Source: Aedes albopictus
Lineage: Eukaryota; Arthropoda; Insecta; Diptera; Culicidae
Length of the DNA: 64,000 nt
NCBI RefSeq assembly: GCF_035046485.1
Contig: NC_085138.1
Coordinates: forward strand, 67,262,580-67,326,579
Reading direction: 5' to 3'
Positions 10,933-20,043 of the stretch are shown one piece after another. Position numbers and translations under genes: made by a program. The notes under the pieces are model-generated. The model was not told the origin of the DNA, did not search any database, and saw only the letters and a list, made by a program, of their open reading frames with translations. The number at the start of each line of letters is the position of its first letter. Position 1 is the first letter of the stretch.

Positions 10933-11267
10933 TAAACGTATTTCGACTGTATGGTTGATACTCAAAGAGATGGCTTTCCAGTCTTGTCAAAAATAAAAAT
11001 ACTGCTATTTTATCTTGTCCGACGTTTCGGTCAATGGTGTTTGATCAAGTGCCGGGTACTGAATTCCAGCTGAGTTTGAAAAGGGCTTTTCCGCGGTTAC
11101 GGGAAAACTCAGAACCGATGACATTTAGACGTTCCACAGAACAACACTGGACGAAAAATCTGTAAAAATCGAGTCCCAGAAGAAGGTCCCAAACGGACCG
11201 AAACGTCGGACAAGATAAAATAGCAGTGTTTTTATTTTTGTCAAGACTGGAAGCCATCTCTTCGAGC
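10933..11267. mobile_element. Penelope-like foldback with hammerhead-like motifs
   Basis: A 335-base insertion is flanked by a 13-base duplication, ATAATCATGGAGC, at 10920-10932 and 11268-11280. Its two halves form a long inverted repeat around AGAGATGGCTT and GACCGAAACGTCGGACAAG. In the right half, CAGAAGA is followed by a GGTCC/GGACC hairpin and then GAAAC (about 11181-11210). In the left half, read on the minus strand, a TCAA/TTGA hairpin precedes the same GAAACGTCGGAC block. The order CUGANGA-hairpin-GAAAC is that of hammerhead ribozymes carried by Penelope-like retroelements. The first box has one change here and the third stem is not clear. The long, non-standard duplication fits retrotransposition. 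The class assignment is inference. Confidence 0.55.
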
Positions 11268-12344
11268 ATAATCATGGAGCACCTAAATGACTTCGAATAG
11301 GCTGATGCCGTTGCTCTCCTAGCTCAATGATCTTCCGAATAGCTCCTCGATGGCAAGTCTACTAGATCAAGTCGATTGATGTAAACGCGGTCAATCCTTC
11401 CAACTTTACGGTAGCTGGGCAAGCAGTGGAAAATGTTGAAAGCTTCCAATATCTTGGTAGCCAAATGGTGGCCGATGGCGGCATCAAGATCGACATAGGT
11501 GCACGGATCAAGAAGGCGAGGGATGCTTTTGTGAGTTCAAGAAATATTTGGAAAAACAACCAGCCCAAGTAACACCGAAAACATAATCAGAAGTCTTAAA
11601 CTAATCATTTTGTCCTATAACAGTTGTTTCAAAGTTTTTCAAAACAAATGTTGTCTTGTATAAGTCATATTCATGATTCCAAAAACTAGTCTATAATAAT
11701 CTCTTATTAAAAAGTCCTATTTCAGTAAATATTTTGTCTTTTCAAACAAATCTGACATGTTGTTATCAATTTTGTTGGATATGTTCTAATAACGTTTATT
11801 TTGTCGCAATATGACAAGTCTGGTTAAGTTTTATATTTGTCTTAATATGTTCATCAAACATATTCTCGGTAGGGAACCGTCGTGTATGCTTCTAATATGA
11901 AAACAAAAATTATATGTCAGGGAAAAACTTGGTCAACCCCAAAAAGTAACAAATGTCAATAATCTTGAAGTTACCATTCAATGGAAGTAACGGATTTACT
12001 ACTATTCTAAATCAACAAAAGTTATATATTCTGCATATTCACAACAACATATTTCCTGTATTGCACGCAAACTTTCAATAGCGAACTTTCAATAGATTCT
12101 TCTCAATACTACTGCCGTCCAACTTACCCGATATTGTAATAAATATATAAACTATCACAATATTTTGCAACTCACATTTATATTTTACGACATAAAATGG
12201 CTTGAGTCCTCCCGTAAGAGTTTCTTTAAAGACCACTTCAGACCACTTACGTCAACCCGTGGCACTATCAGGAGGATTTGTTTTGCTATTTATAATAATG
12301 GTATGAGTTTGCTTGAATAAGATGAATGGGGTCAATAGTGACGT

Positions 12345-12410
12345 AGATCGCAAAGGAAACTTCCTTGAATTTCTTCATGCCTACCACACGATAAACAAAT
12401 GAAAGCCCCT
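12345..12410 (+). mobile_element. Feilai fragment
   Basis: AAACTTCCTTGAATTTCTTC followed by CTACCACACGATAAACAAATG matches the central part of the Feilai copies at 5212 and 28868. The head and tail are missing. Confidence 0.5.
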
Positions 12411-12427
12411 CTACACCTCAACAGACT

Positions 12428-12720
12428 CAATATGTTTGATAAGTCGTATTAAATTAATATTTTCAGTCTTACTTCCAATACTTGTTTTGGTTAAGTTCTG
12501 TCGAAACATAATATGTTTCATTTGTTCTTATGAAGTCATATTGAGGGTTTCTGCAGTATGTATGCAAACATGTGTAACATGATGACATGTTCGGTATGTT
12601 TCATAAGTCATATATGAGTAACATTTTCAGTCTGTCTTTCAATACTTGTTTTCGATGAAGTTTTTGTTAAACATAGTATGTTTTGTTTGTTTACAATAAG
12701 TCATATTGATGTTTTTGCCT
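12428..12720. repeat. Two ~130-base tandem units
   Basis: The segments starting TCAATATGTTTGATAAGTC (12428) and TTCGGTATGTTTCATAAGTC (12589) are diverged copies. They share ATTTTCAGTCT, CAATACTTGTTTT and AAGTCATATTGA, with a start-to-start spacing of about 161 bases. They belong to the interior of the 12.8-kb insertion. Confidence 0.6.
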
Positions 12721-12754
12721 TTCTCGTACACTAAGTGTACTGGAAAGGCTATAT

Positions 12755-13980
12755 GGTCGGCGTTAAGTCAGAGAGGACCATGTGTCTCTTACTTAATTTC
12801 TAGAAAAACGACTTTAAAGTTTGCAACTCTGTAAGTTTTGAGTTATTCAACAAATGTTCTTGAATTTTTGCTGGAAATCTTAATAACTATTCATCACAGC
12901 ATCGCTCTGTATTGATCGCGAAAAAACGTAAAATAAAGCTTGAAACCGAGAAATGACTAAGTAATTCACTGTACTTAGTCCACTCTAACTGAACGGTTTT
13001 TAGAAAATCTTCAACCAACTACAGTTCACACTCAAGTTTTTACATTATTTGATGAAAAATAAAGCATAAGTAAGACAACAGTTTATAGGCGTAGTGCATA
13101 ATGTGTGCAGCAAGTTTGATATTTGATATCTCTGTTATTACACTGTTGATTACCATTTTCAATTTTTATATTCAGTCAGAGTAGACCAAGTACAACAGTT
13201 CAATATCACATGAAGGGTAGCCAATTAATGAGCTATTTGAGAATTCTTAAATTGAACATTTAATAGCTAACAACTTTTGAATGCATTTTCATAGTTCGGT
13301 ACGTTTTAGAAATATTGTAGCTACACAGTTCATAATAATTTAATCAGAGGACTGGCATTTTTCAAAAATTCGTTCAGACAGAGTGAACCAAGTACACAAT
13401 TCTAAAATAATCGGTAAAATCAATTTTTTCATGAAACGGGTATTGGTACATTTCAATATGATGCCCAACAGCTACTAAACAAACATATTTTGATTTGGAA
13501 AGGATTACGAAGAATAAGGTAATTTCAACTATTTTTCTTAGAGACATATGGTCCACTCTGTCTGCACGCGAAATGCCACAATATGCTTCAACACAATGAT
13601 CTGTAAAATACGATATTGACCATAATAAAATGGAATTTCACGTGCTTTCTTGATCAATTATAATCAGAAAATGCGTTAGGAAGTCATACGATTTAGAAAC
13701 GTATCACATTTTGATGATAAACTATTTTATTTATTGGATTTTAACCGATACATATTTTTTCAACTCTCTTGCTATCAAACATTTGGTCCACTCTGACTGC
13801 ACACTATTATCGATTTTTGCAGTTCAATCAAAAGAAAATTGTGCTATAACTCTCGTTAATTGTAACATTAAGAACATTGGGTGAATGTTCCAAGTAGCTT
13901 GAGTAATTCTTAATCAAATGCCCTATAAATATAATTTTCGTCAATTTTGTTACTTGGTCCCCTCTGACTTAACGCCGACC
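12755..13980. mobile_element. 1226-bp TIR element with iterated GTCAGAG-GGACCA motifs
   Basis: Ends GGTCGGCGTTAAGTCAGAG are inverted repeats. ATAT is duplicated at 12751-12754 and 13981-13984, and the uninterrupted relative at 26570 (GCTATATGTTCAC) gives the empty site. Motifs related to CAGTCAGAGTGGACCAAGTA occur at the left end, about 12974 (minus), 13172 (plus), 13375 (plus), 13549 (minus), 13783 (minus) and at the right end (minus), spaced about 170-236 bases. There is no open frame of note. A 4-bp duplication with such iterations suggests a non-autonomous DNA element. The superfamily is unknown. Confidence 0.75.
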
Positions 13981-14070
13981 ATATGTTCACTCCAAAAATG
14001 ACTTTTTGATAGAAGGCCCGGAGGGTCGAGTCACGTATACCAATCGACTCAGCTCGACGAATTGAGGTGA

Positions 14071-14126
14071 TGTCTGTGTGTGTGTGTATGTGTGTGCGTG
14101 TGTGTGTATGTGTGTATGTGTGTGTA
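14071..14126. repeat. (TG)n microsatellite
   Basis: TGTG/TATG repeats inside the TGCCTTTCTCG-family element. The sister copy has the equivalent run at about 26669-26692, so it is part of the family rather than incidental. Confidence 0.9.
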
Positions 14127-14269
14127 CAAAAAACTCACATCACTTTATGGCAGTAAACCTCAACCGATTTTATTGACCGATGGCTCATTCGACGCGGCAT
14201 ATAGTCCCATTGTTTCCTATTGAAAATGGATCGGATCGGTCCAGCCGTTCCGGAGTTATGGCCATTTTG

Positions 14270-14900
14270 GTGTTCCGGATCGGTACCTCTGGGAGGGGCC
14301 AGACATGAAAATGCAACAAACCCATGCATGCGACACATCAAACCACGGCATTTTCGATAATCTGATGGACGGTAAGCAGGAAAATAGTCTCAGACCATAT
14401 CAGAACAGGTAGTGTTCCGGAACCGGTTCCGGATGTCTCGCCGGAAGTGGCCAAATATAAAATTGAACATAACTCATTCATGCGACACATCAAACAGCGG
14501 AATTTTCGGTAACCTAATGAACAATTAGCAGGAAAATACTATCAGATCATATCTGAACCGGTAGTGTTCCGGAACCGGTTCCAGATGTCCCGCTGGAAGT
14601 GGCCAAATATAAAAGAGAACCAAACCCATGCATGCGACACATCAAACAGCGGCATTTTCGATAACCTGATGAACGGTTAGCAGGAAAACAGTATCAGATC
14701 GTATATGAACTGTTAGTGTTCCGGAACCGGTTCTGGGTGTTCCGCTGGAAGTGATCAAATATAAAATTGAACATAACTCATTCATGCGACATAACAAACT
14801 GTGGCATTTTCGATATCCTGATGAACGGTTAGCAGGAAAACAGTATCAGACCATATCTGAACCGGTAGTGTTCTGGAGCCGGTTCCGGGGGATCCCGATG
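14270..14900. repeat. ~152-base tandem units (four)
   Basis: The marker CATGCGACACATCAAAC or a close variant recurs at about 14326, 14478, 14630 and 14783. Each unit also has GTGTTCCGGAACCGGTTCC. Homologous units are found at 26880-27500. Confidence 0.8.
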
Positions 14901-15154
14901 TGTGAATGCAAACTTTTTAAGGAGTGATAGAGGATCATCAATAGTGAAAAAAATATGTACGCATATGATCAAATCTCAACCGTTACATAGTAATTGAACT
15001 TTACATGTTTTTGACTTTGCTTGCCTCAAACTGGCTATAACTTGAAAATGGTCAAACTTATCGCAGCTTTTTAACCCTCATTCGAAAGTTTATTGAATGT
15101 TCTACAAACCTAGAAAAAATCATGTAATTTTAGGTGTCCTGAACCTGACATATA

Positions 15155-16475
15155 CCGTCAAGGTACCATTCACCGTGGATCTAAGAGGATTCGGGGCAAA
15201 TAAGGGCTGTCATTTGACACCAGTCTTATAAACATTGTTGGTGCCGCTTTTAATTGCCTTCATAATAGGTTAAAATTAAAGCAATATCCACAGAAGTACA
15301 AAATTTTTCACAAAATTTGGTGATATACAGGTACTCTTCGATATAACGTACAAAAAAGTTTTCTCTTTGTACGTTATATCGAAGTGTACGTTATATCGAA
15401 GCAGAGAAGAATTTAATATTTGTTATGCTTGTATTGATGTATTCGACGTGAAATTAATTCCAAATAATGATTTCGGTGAAATTCACAAAACCAATAATGA
15501 AAATCTTGAGTTTTGACGAAAAAGTCATTTCATTTTTTGTGCTTCGATATAACGTACATTTTGCTTCGATATAACGTACACTAAATTTTTCCCCAAATTG
15601 CGCTAATTCTGGGTAACAAGGCTAATGCTGCAACAAAACATTGATTTGAGTAATTTCGTAGTTTATCTAAGGGTTATTCGTGGGAAAAATATTTTTTTTC
15701 AATGTTGTACGTTATATCGAAGCAAAATGTACGTTATATCGAATTCGCTATATCGAGGGTATGCTATATCGAGGGTACGTTATATCGAAGAATACCTGTA
15801 GTACAATTAGTAGAGAATAGTAAGGTCGCCTAATTCCGTGGTAGGTCACCATTCACCGTGGTAGTAGGGACCCATTCACCGTGTATGAGAAATTTTATTC
15901 TACTTTGTTTAAAAATGATCAAAACAACCCAGCCAAGGGAATTTTCTTCGTTTAAATTCATTTCAAGTAATAACTTGCAAGATTTTATTATAAAAACGAA
16001 TGTTCAAATTTTCATTTTTTCTAGATATATGGGACAATATGGGGCACGGTGAATGGAGACCACTGATTTACCGTGCCTTTTTGTTTCAATTAAAAAGTAC
16101 GAGTAATCGAACTCTATTGTTAAACTTACTTCGGTAATGCAAAATACATACCTAATATGTGAATTTAATTGCTTCTTAGTGGAATAAAAACGTTACTACA
16201 TTTAGTTTATCGCTTAAATCACCTTAGCGCAGTTTTCGTTTTTTCGTATTTTTTTTACTATGAAAGCAGTGAACGAGCAGAAACCCGCTTCATGTAAACA
16301 CACATTAGTGTCAAAATGATACTTTTAAATGTTTCTAATGAGCGTTTTGACATGTTTTTGACAATACATTAGTGTTGTATTGGTGAAATTGAAGGGAAAT
16401 TGTCATATCATTCAATCGTAATATGGAAATAATGAAAAAATATTCGAAGGCACACGGTGAATGGCGCCTTGACGG
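15155..16475. mobile_element. CCGTCAAGG TIR element (hosts a nested MITE)
   Basis: The left end CCGTCAAGGTACCATTCACC and the right end, inverted, CCGTCAAGGCGCCATTCACC are bounded by TA on both sides (15153-15154, 16476-16477). ACCATTCACCGTG recurs internally at about 15847 and 15869 and, inverted, near 16037. Subtracting the nested element at 15328-15798 leaves about 850 bases, non-coding. Confidence 0.65.
15328..15798. mobile_element. pogo/Tc1-like MITE with TTCGATATAACGTAC iterations
   Basis: Ends CAGGTA(C/T)TCTTCGATATAA are inverted repeats flanked by TA. At least eight direct and inverted copies of TTCGATATAACGTAC lie throughout, near 15337, 15368, 15387, 15541, 15562, 15706, 15728 and 15778. 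Ends starting CAGG with a TA target resemble pogo/Tigger elements. No transposase is present. Confidence 0.75.
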
Positions 16476-16554
16476 TACGAGCGTCTTCAAAGACACAAAT
16501 GTATAGGTCAAAACATGTAAATTTGCGTCTCCTAGGACTTATATTTTCTTAGCG

Positions 16555-16682
16555 TCTAGCAATCGCTAAAACCGATCTGATAAATAAAACATATAAAAGT
16601 ATAATATTAACATGCCTGGACTCGAACTCAGGATCTGCTGATTGTGAGCCACATCTCTTACCTCTCGGCTATTTCACCGAGT
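16555..16682 (-). mobile_element. tRNA-derived SINE-like unit
   Basis: On the minus strand 16682-16613 reads like a tRNA: an A-box-like TAGCCGAGAGG and a B-box GAGTTCGAGTCC, about 40 bases apart. The anticodon stem pairs poorly, so it is not a functional tRNA. The adjacent tail (16557-16610) recurs at 6116-6185 without the head, as expected for a 5'-truncated SINE. Confidence 0.5.
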
Positions 16683-16950
16683 TGGAAGGTGGCAGATGAA
16701 TGTGATACTGATTCTACGTTTTTGGTGAAGTGGATTTGTTGACATCTAACGCAACCAACCAGGACTTACATGATGCGCGAAAATTGAGTCCAATTTGTGA
16801 TTCAGTCTTGAAAATGTTTACGTTCATTGATGTTTCTGTCTCGTGCAAATTTCAGAATTTTTAAGTGTGTATCAAAAACAGATCTTTCAATCTATTGGTT
16901 TAGGTAAATATCTTAGTTTTCTACAGCATTTAAACTCGAAAATATTGTTT

Positions 16951-17484
16951 TGCCTTTCTCGTACACCGAAGTGTACTGAAAGGGTATATGTTCACTATAT
17001 GGCTATATGGCGTCTCAAAATTCAAGATGGTGGCATAAACTTCAAGATGGCAGCTGTTTAATGAAGGTTTACGCTCTAAAACCGTTCAATATGGGTATAT
17101 TTGGTATGGAGAAGACAAGCGGAGTTCAGAAATAGCTACCAGAATATCCAAGAAGGCGTCTCAACATTCAAAATGGCGGCTGTTTAATGGAGTTTTGGGC
17201 TCTAAAACCGTTCAATATGGGTGTAACTGATATGGGGGAGAAGTCTGGAGTCCAAAAATAGTGACCAGAATTTCCAAGCTGCTGGACATAAATCCTAAAT
17301 GGCGGCTCAAAATTCAAGATTGCGGCTGTTTTATGAGTTCAAGTCTCAAAAATCAAAAACCAGATAAATGATATGATCTCTGATGCCATGAAATGGATTT
17401 CTGTTAAACGTATGAAAGTGCGATTTTCAACAACATGACACTTGAGTTGTGCTGAAATATGTTTTCGAAGGCACGAGAAAGGCA
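16951..17484. mobile_element. TGCCTTTCTCG-family element, copy 2 (both ends present)
   Basis: Starts TGCCTTTCTCGTACACCGAA and ends GGCACGAGAAAGGCA, giving terminal inverted repeats of at least 11 bases. The interior has two or three units of about 150 bases marked by AAAACCGTTCAATATGGGT and AAATGGCGGCTGTTTAATG. The interior differs from copies 1 and 3, so this is a different subfamily with shared ends. Confidence 0.65.
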
Positions 17485-17916
17485 CCATCACCGCTAGGTG
17501 GATTAATTAGGGTTTTTCAATAAGTAAACAAATATATGTAACATAAACTAAATCCATTATTTTTAACTAGGCTATGATACACTACCGATCATAAAAATGT
17601 CGATATGATGTTCAATATGTAATAAATTAAGAATAAAAACTATACTTTTACCGTGCCAATGCTCTACAATTTTGACTGTATTATTTAATAAAATTTCAAT
17701 TGGCTCGACGGCATACATCAATTTTATCATCCTGGAAAAACTTGTAGTGTACCATCTAGAGAAATTCTTATCGACTTTCACCGCATTTTTTTTTATGAAA
17801 AATTACCCATTTTATGAACCGACAACAATGTTGATAATGATATTGATTTTCACGAGGTAGTGACACTACCTCCTGTCAAATTTTCGTTTATAAAATCAGC
17901 CCAAAAATGTGAAATA
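17485..17916. other. No gene seen
   Basis: AT-rich interior of the 12.8-kb insertion. No coding frame or repeat recognised. Confidence 0.4.
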
Positions 17917-18055
17917 CATATTCTTCTTCTTCTGACGTTGTCAACACTGGACCAAAGCCTGTTTCTCAGCTTAGTGTTAGTCTACGAGCACTTCCACAGT
18001 TATTTATTTAGAGCTTCCTCTGCCAATGTCAATTTTGCATGTGTATGTCACTTTA
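17917..18055 (-). mobile_element. Feilai SINE, 3' part
   Basis: Begins TTCTTCTTCTGACGTTG and contains AGCACTTCCACAGTTATT and TTAGTGTTAGTCTACGAGC, the complement of the Feilai 3' half. It is truncated before the tRNA-like head. Confidence 0.65.
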
Positions 18056-18726
18056 AAATTTCTTCATTCGTATCTTTATATGGATGGCTATATGTATGAC
18101 ATTGTAAAAAGAATATTCTCAGTTTACATTTACAAATTTTACAGATTGGTAAGCATTAATCTAATTTCTAATCATATCTCGAATCATTTAGCATGCCGTG
18201 TCCAAGTATGCCATTTATTTTTTCATTAATACTTCTAATATTTATAAAATATCCAGTCGAATATCCCATTTTTATCCATTATGTATGATTTTTTTGCAGG
18301 AATTGGAAATATTATTTAGGAAAACAAAGCACTTTAGGTTACACATGTTCAAGTAAAACGATGGCTTTAATTTGTTTTATTTTATTATCCTCCAAAGATA
18401 CGTGTTTATAAGGCGCATTAAATTTATCGAAGTACAAATGCCTATTTCACCAGAAAAAATGACTCGCACCACAATTTCTGGTCATAGAAAGCCAATTATA
18501 AGTTGAAATAGTTTAGCTGAAATAATATCGCAAGCCATATTTTGCACTCGAATTGTTTTTTTTTACATTTTGAAACTTAGTTGAATACGGATATGCAACA
18601 ATCATTGATAACGCTTAAGAAAAGAAACTGAATTTTCATCCTCAATTAGAAAAAGAAGACGTGTAGTTTGTTTATTGAAAGTTGTCAGAATTATATATTG
18701 TAAAACATACTAAGAAACATTATTAA
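18056..18726. other. No gene seen
   Basis: AT-rich, non-coding interior of the large insertion, up to the target-site duplication GTATG of the BEL/Pao element at 18727-18731. Confidence 0.4.
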
Positions 18727-18731
18727 GTATG

Positions 18732-19081
18732 TGTTTGCGCACATAGAGCGTTCCGGAGGTCCGCGGTGATATCGTCACTAAAACGCACTATTTCGCGGGT
18801 CGAATCAAAACAACTTTATTAAGGGAAACAAACGTAGTTCCGAGTGCGGCGGTGGTATATTTCTAACTGACTACTATTTACACTTTCTGCTGCATCTATC
18901 CCGCAGAGATGGATAGGCAGCGGGAGCGAGCCGATCGTGAAGCGATCGGTAGCCGTACACATACGGACAATAGCATGCGACGGTCAGCTGTTGCTGGTGA
19001 TAGCAAACGAGAGAATGAGTGACCACGCGCTAGGGTGGTACTCGCAACATAATTACAATAAATTAACTTTTGGCGCAGACA
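18732..19081 (-). repeat. BEL/Pao 3' LTR
   Basis: 350 bases, no difference seen from the copy at 23837-24186. It is adjacent to a purine-rich minus-strand stretch (AAGGCGGCCGGCTA, about 19082-19096) that fits a polypurine tract. Confidence 0.9.
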
Positions 19082-20043
19082 TAGCCGGCCGCCTTGAAAC
19101 CTACGGATTTCAAACTGGTTTCCTAATTCGCTATTCTTTCACTTCAATTGAATTCAACGGTTCAGATGCTGCTCTTCATCGGTTCCGGTTTCGGTGGAGT
19201 TGACATGGGATGTTGCCGGATCGCTTCTTCGTTCGCCGTGCGCTACACGGCATTCGGACGTTCTTCCTGGCTTCGATCTCCTTCGGACTCTTCGTGCGAG
19301 GGCTTCAGGGGATTCTTCTCTTTGACGTTGCTTGACGACTGGGGCTGGATGGTACGGTGCGGGACGGGTTGATCTTCGGATTCCTGGTACATCGATTGAC
19401 GACGCACTTCTTCAGGGATGTCTTGCGGTCGTCCTCGACCGCGAGGGGAGGGGATCTTCACGCGTTGTTGCCTGGAACGGAGGCCCTTGCGGCCTCCGCA
19501 GCCGCTACCAGCGGCGGTGAAGTTGTCCAACGGATGCAAAAAAGCGGATGACAAATCGACTGCCGAGGGTCTCCTGACGGTTGCGGTGAGCTCCTACCGC
19601 TTCGAGGATGATACGATCCAGGGGTCACAATGCCGATCGTGAAGTTGGCCAAACTTCAACAGACGCTAGGGATTGCTGGATCATAGGAGGGTGTCAGGTT
19701 GTACCTCGACGAGACGAAAAGGTAAGCTTCGGTTGAGTCGGTGGACCCAGAAACAAACGGAATGCTCCACTACTAGGGGAGCCTGAATTGGACGGACGGA
19801 CTTCAAAGGACTTCAACACAGCTACCATCACCAACGCATGCAGATACCTCAAACTTGGAGACAAGGACTGGTTGACTTCGGAGGTTGGAATGTCCCGGGG
19901 ACCCGGGATCGGGTAGAACAGCGGCTATGGGGTATGAAACTTTCGGTTACTTTTTGGAATTGAATTTATATACAAAAACTTACTGGAGTGCGGAGGCCAC
20001 AAAGGACCTCCGCGGGTGCCGAAGCACCACCGGTGGAGGCGAG
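19082..20043 (-). other. BEL/Pao 3' region after the stop codon
   Basis: About 960 bases between the stop codon and the 3' LTR. A 103-codon minus-strand frame at 19243-19554 is rich in S, R, P and E, with no motif I recognise, and is likely chance. The region next to the LTR is the putative polypurine tract. Confidence 0.6.

Larger units (their letters stand above)
8880..11563 (+). pseudogene. RTE-like LINE, endonuclease plus reverse transcriptase, copy 2 (left part)
   Basis: This decayed LINE keeps an apurinic-like endonuclease and a reverse transcriptase. Endonuclease blocks are CYAPTDAAK near 9180, MGDFNAKVDSD near 9280, and EQIDHICISRKWRRS then SDHHLLIGEI near 9425-9540. A deletion and frame change lie at about 9407-9416. 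Reverse transcriptase blocks are VPGVDRIS near 10090, a stop at 10210, QAGFRAGQSYVDH near 10370, DYEKAFDRLNHG near 10470, GVRQGC near 10810, and FQYLGSQMVADGG near 11435. It is split by the MITE at 10586-10752, the foldback at 10933-11267 and the 12.8-kb insertion from 11564. The sequence resumes at 24370. The 5' boundary is uncertain. The catalytic ADD motif is degraded near 11300. Confidence 0.8.
12716..14910. mobile_element. TGCCTTTCTCG-family element, copy 1 (interrupted)
   Basis: Starts TGCCTTTCTCGTACACTAAG, is interrupted at 12755-13980, then resumes with ATATGTTCACTCCAAAAATG. It continues with a TG-rich microsatellite and about four units of roughly 152 bases. The same order (start, CACTCC block, TG run, 150-base units) is seen at 26543-27510. 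The right terminus is not identified here. No protein-coding capacity. Confidence 0.6.
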
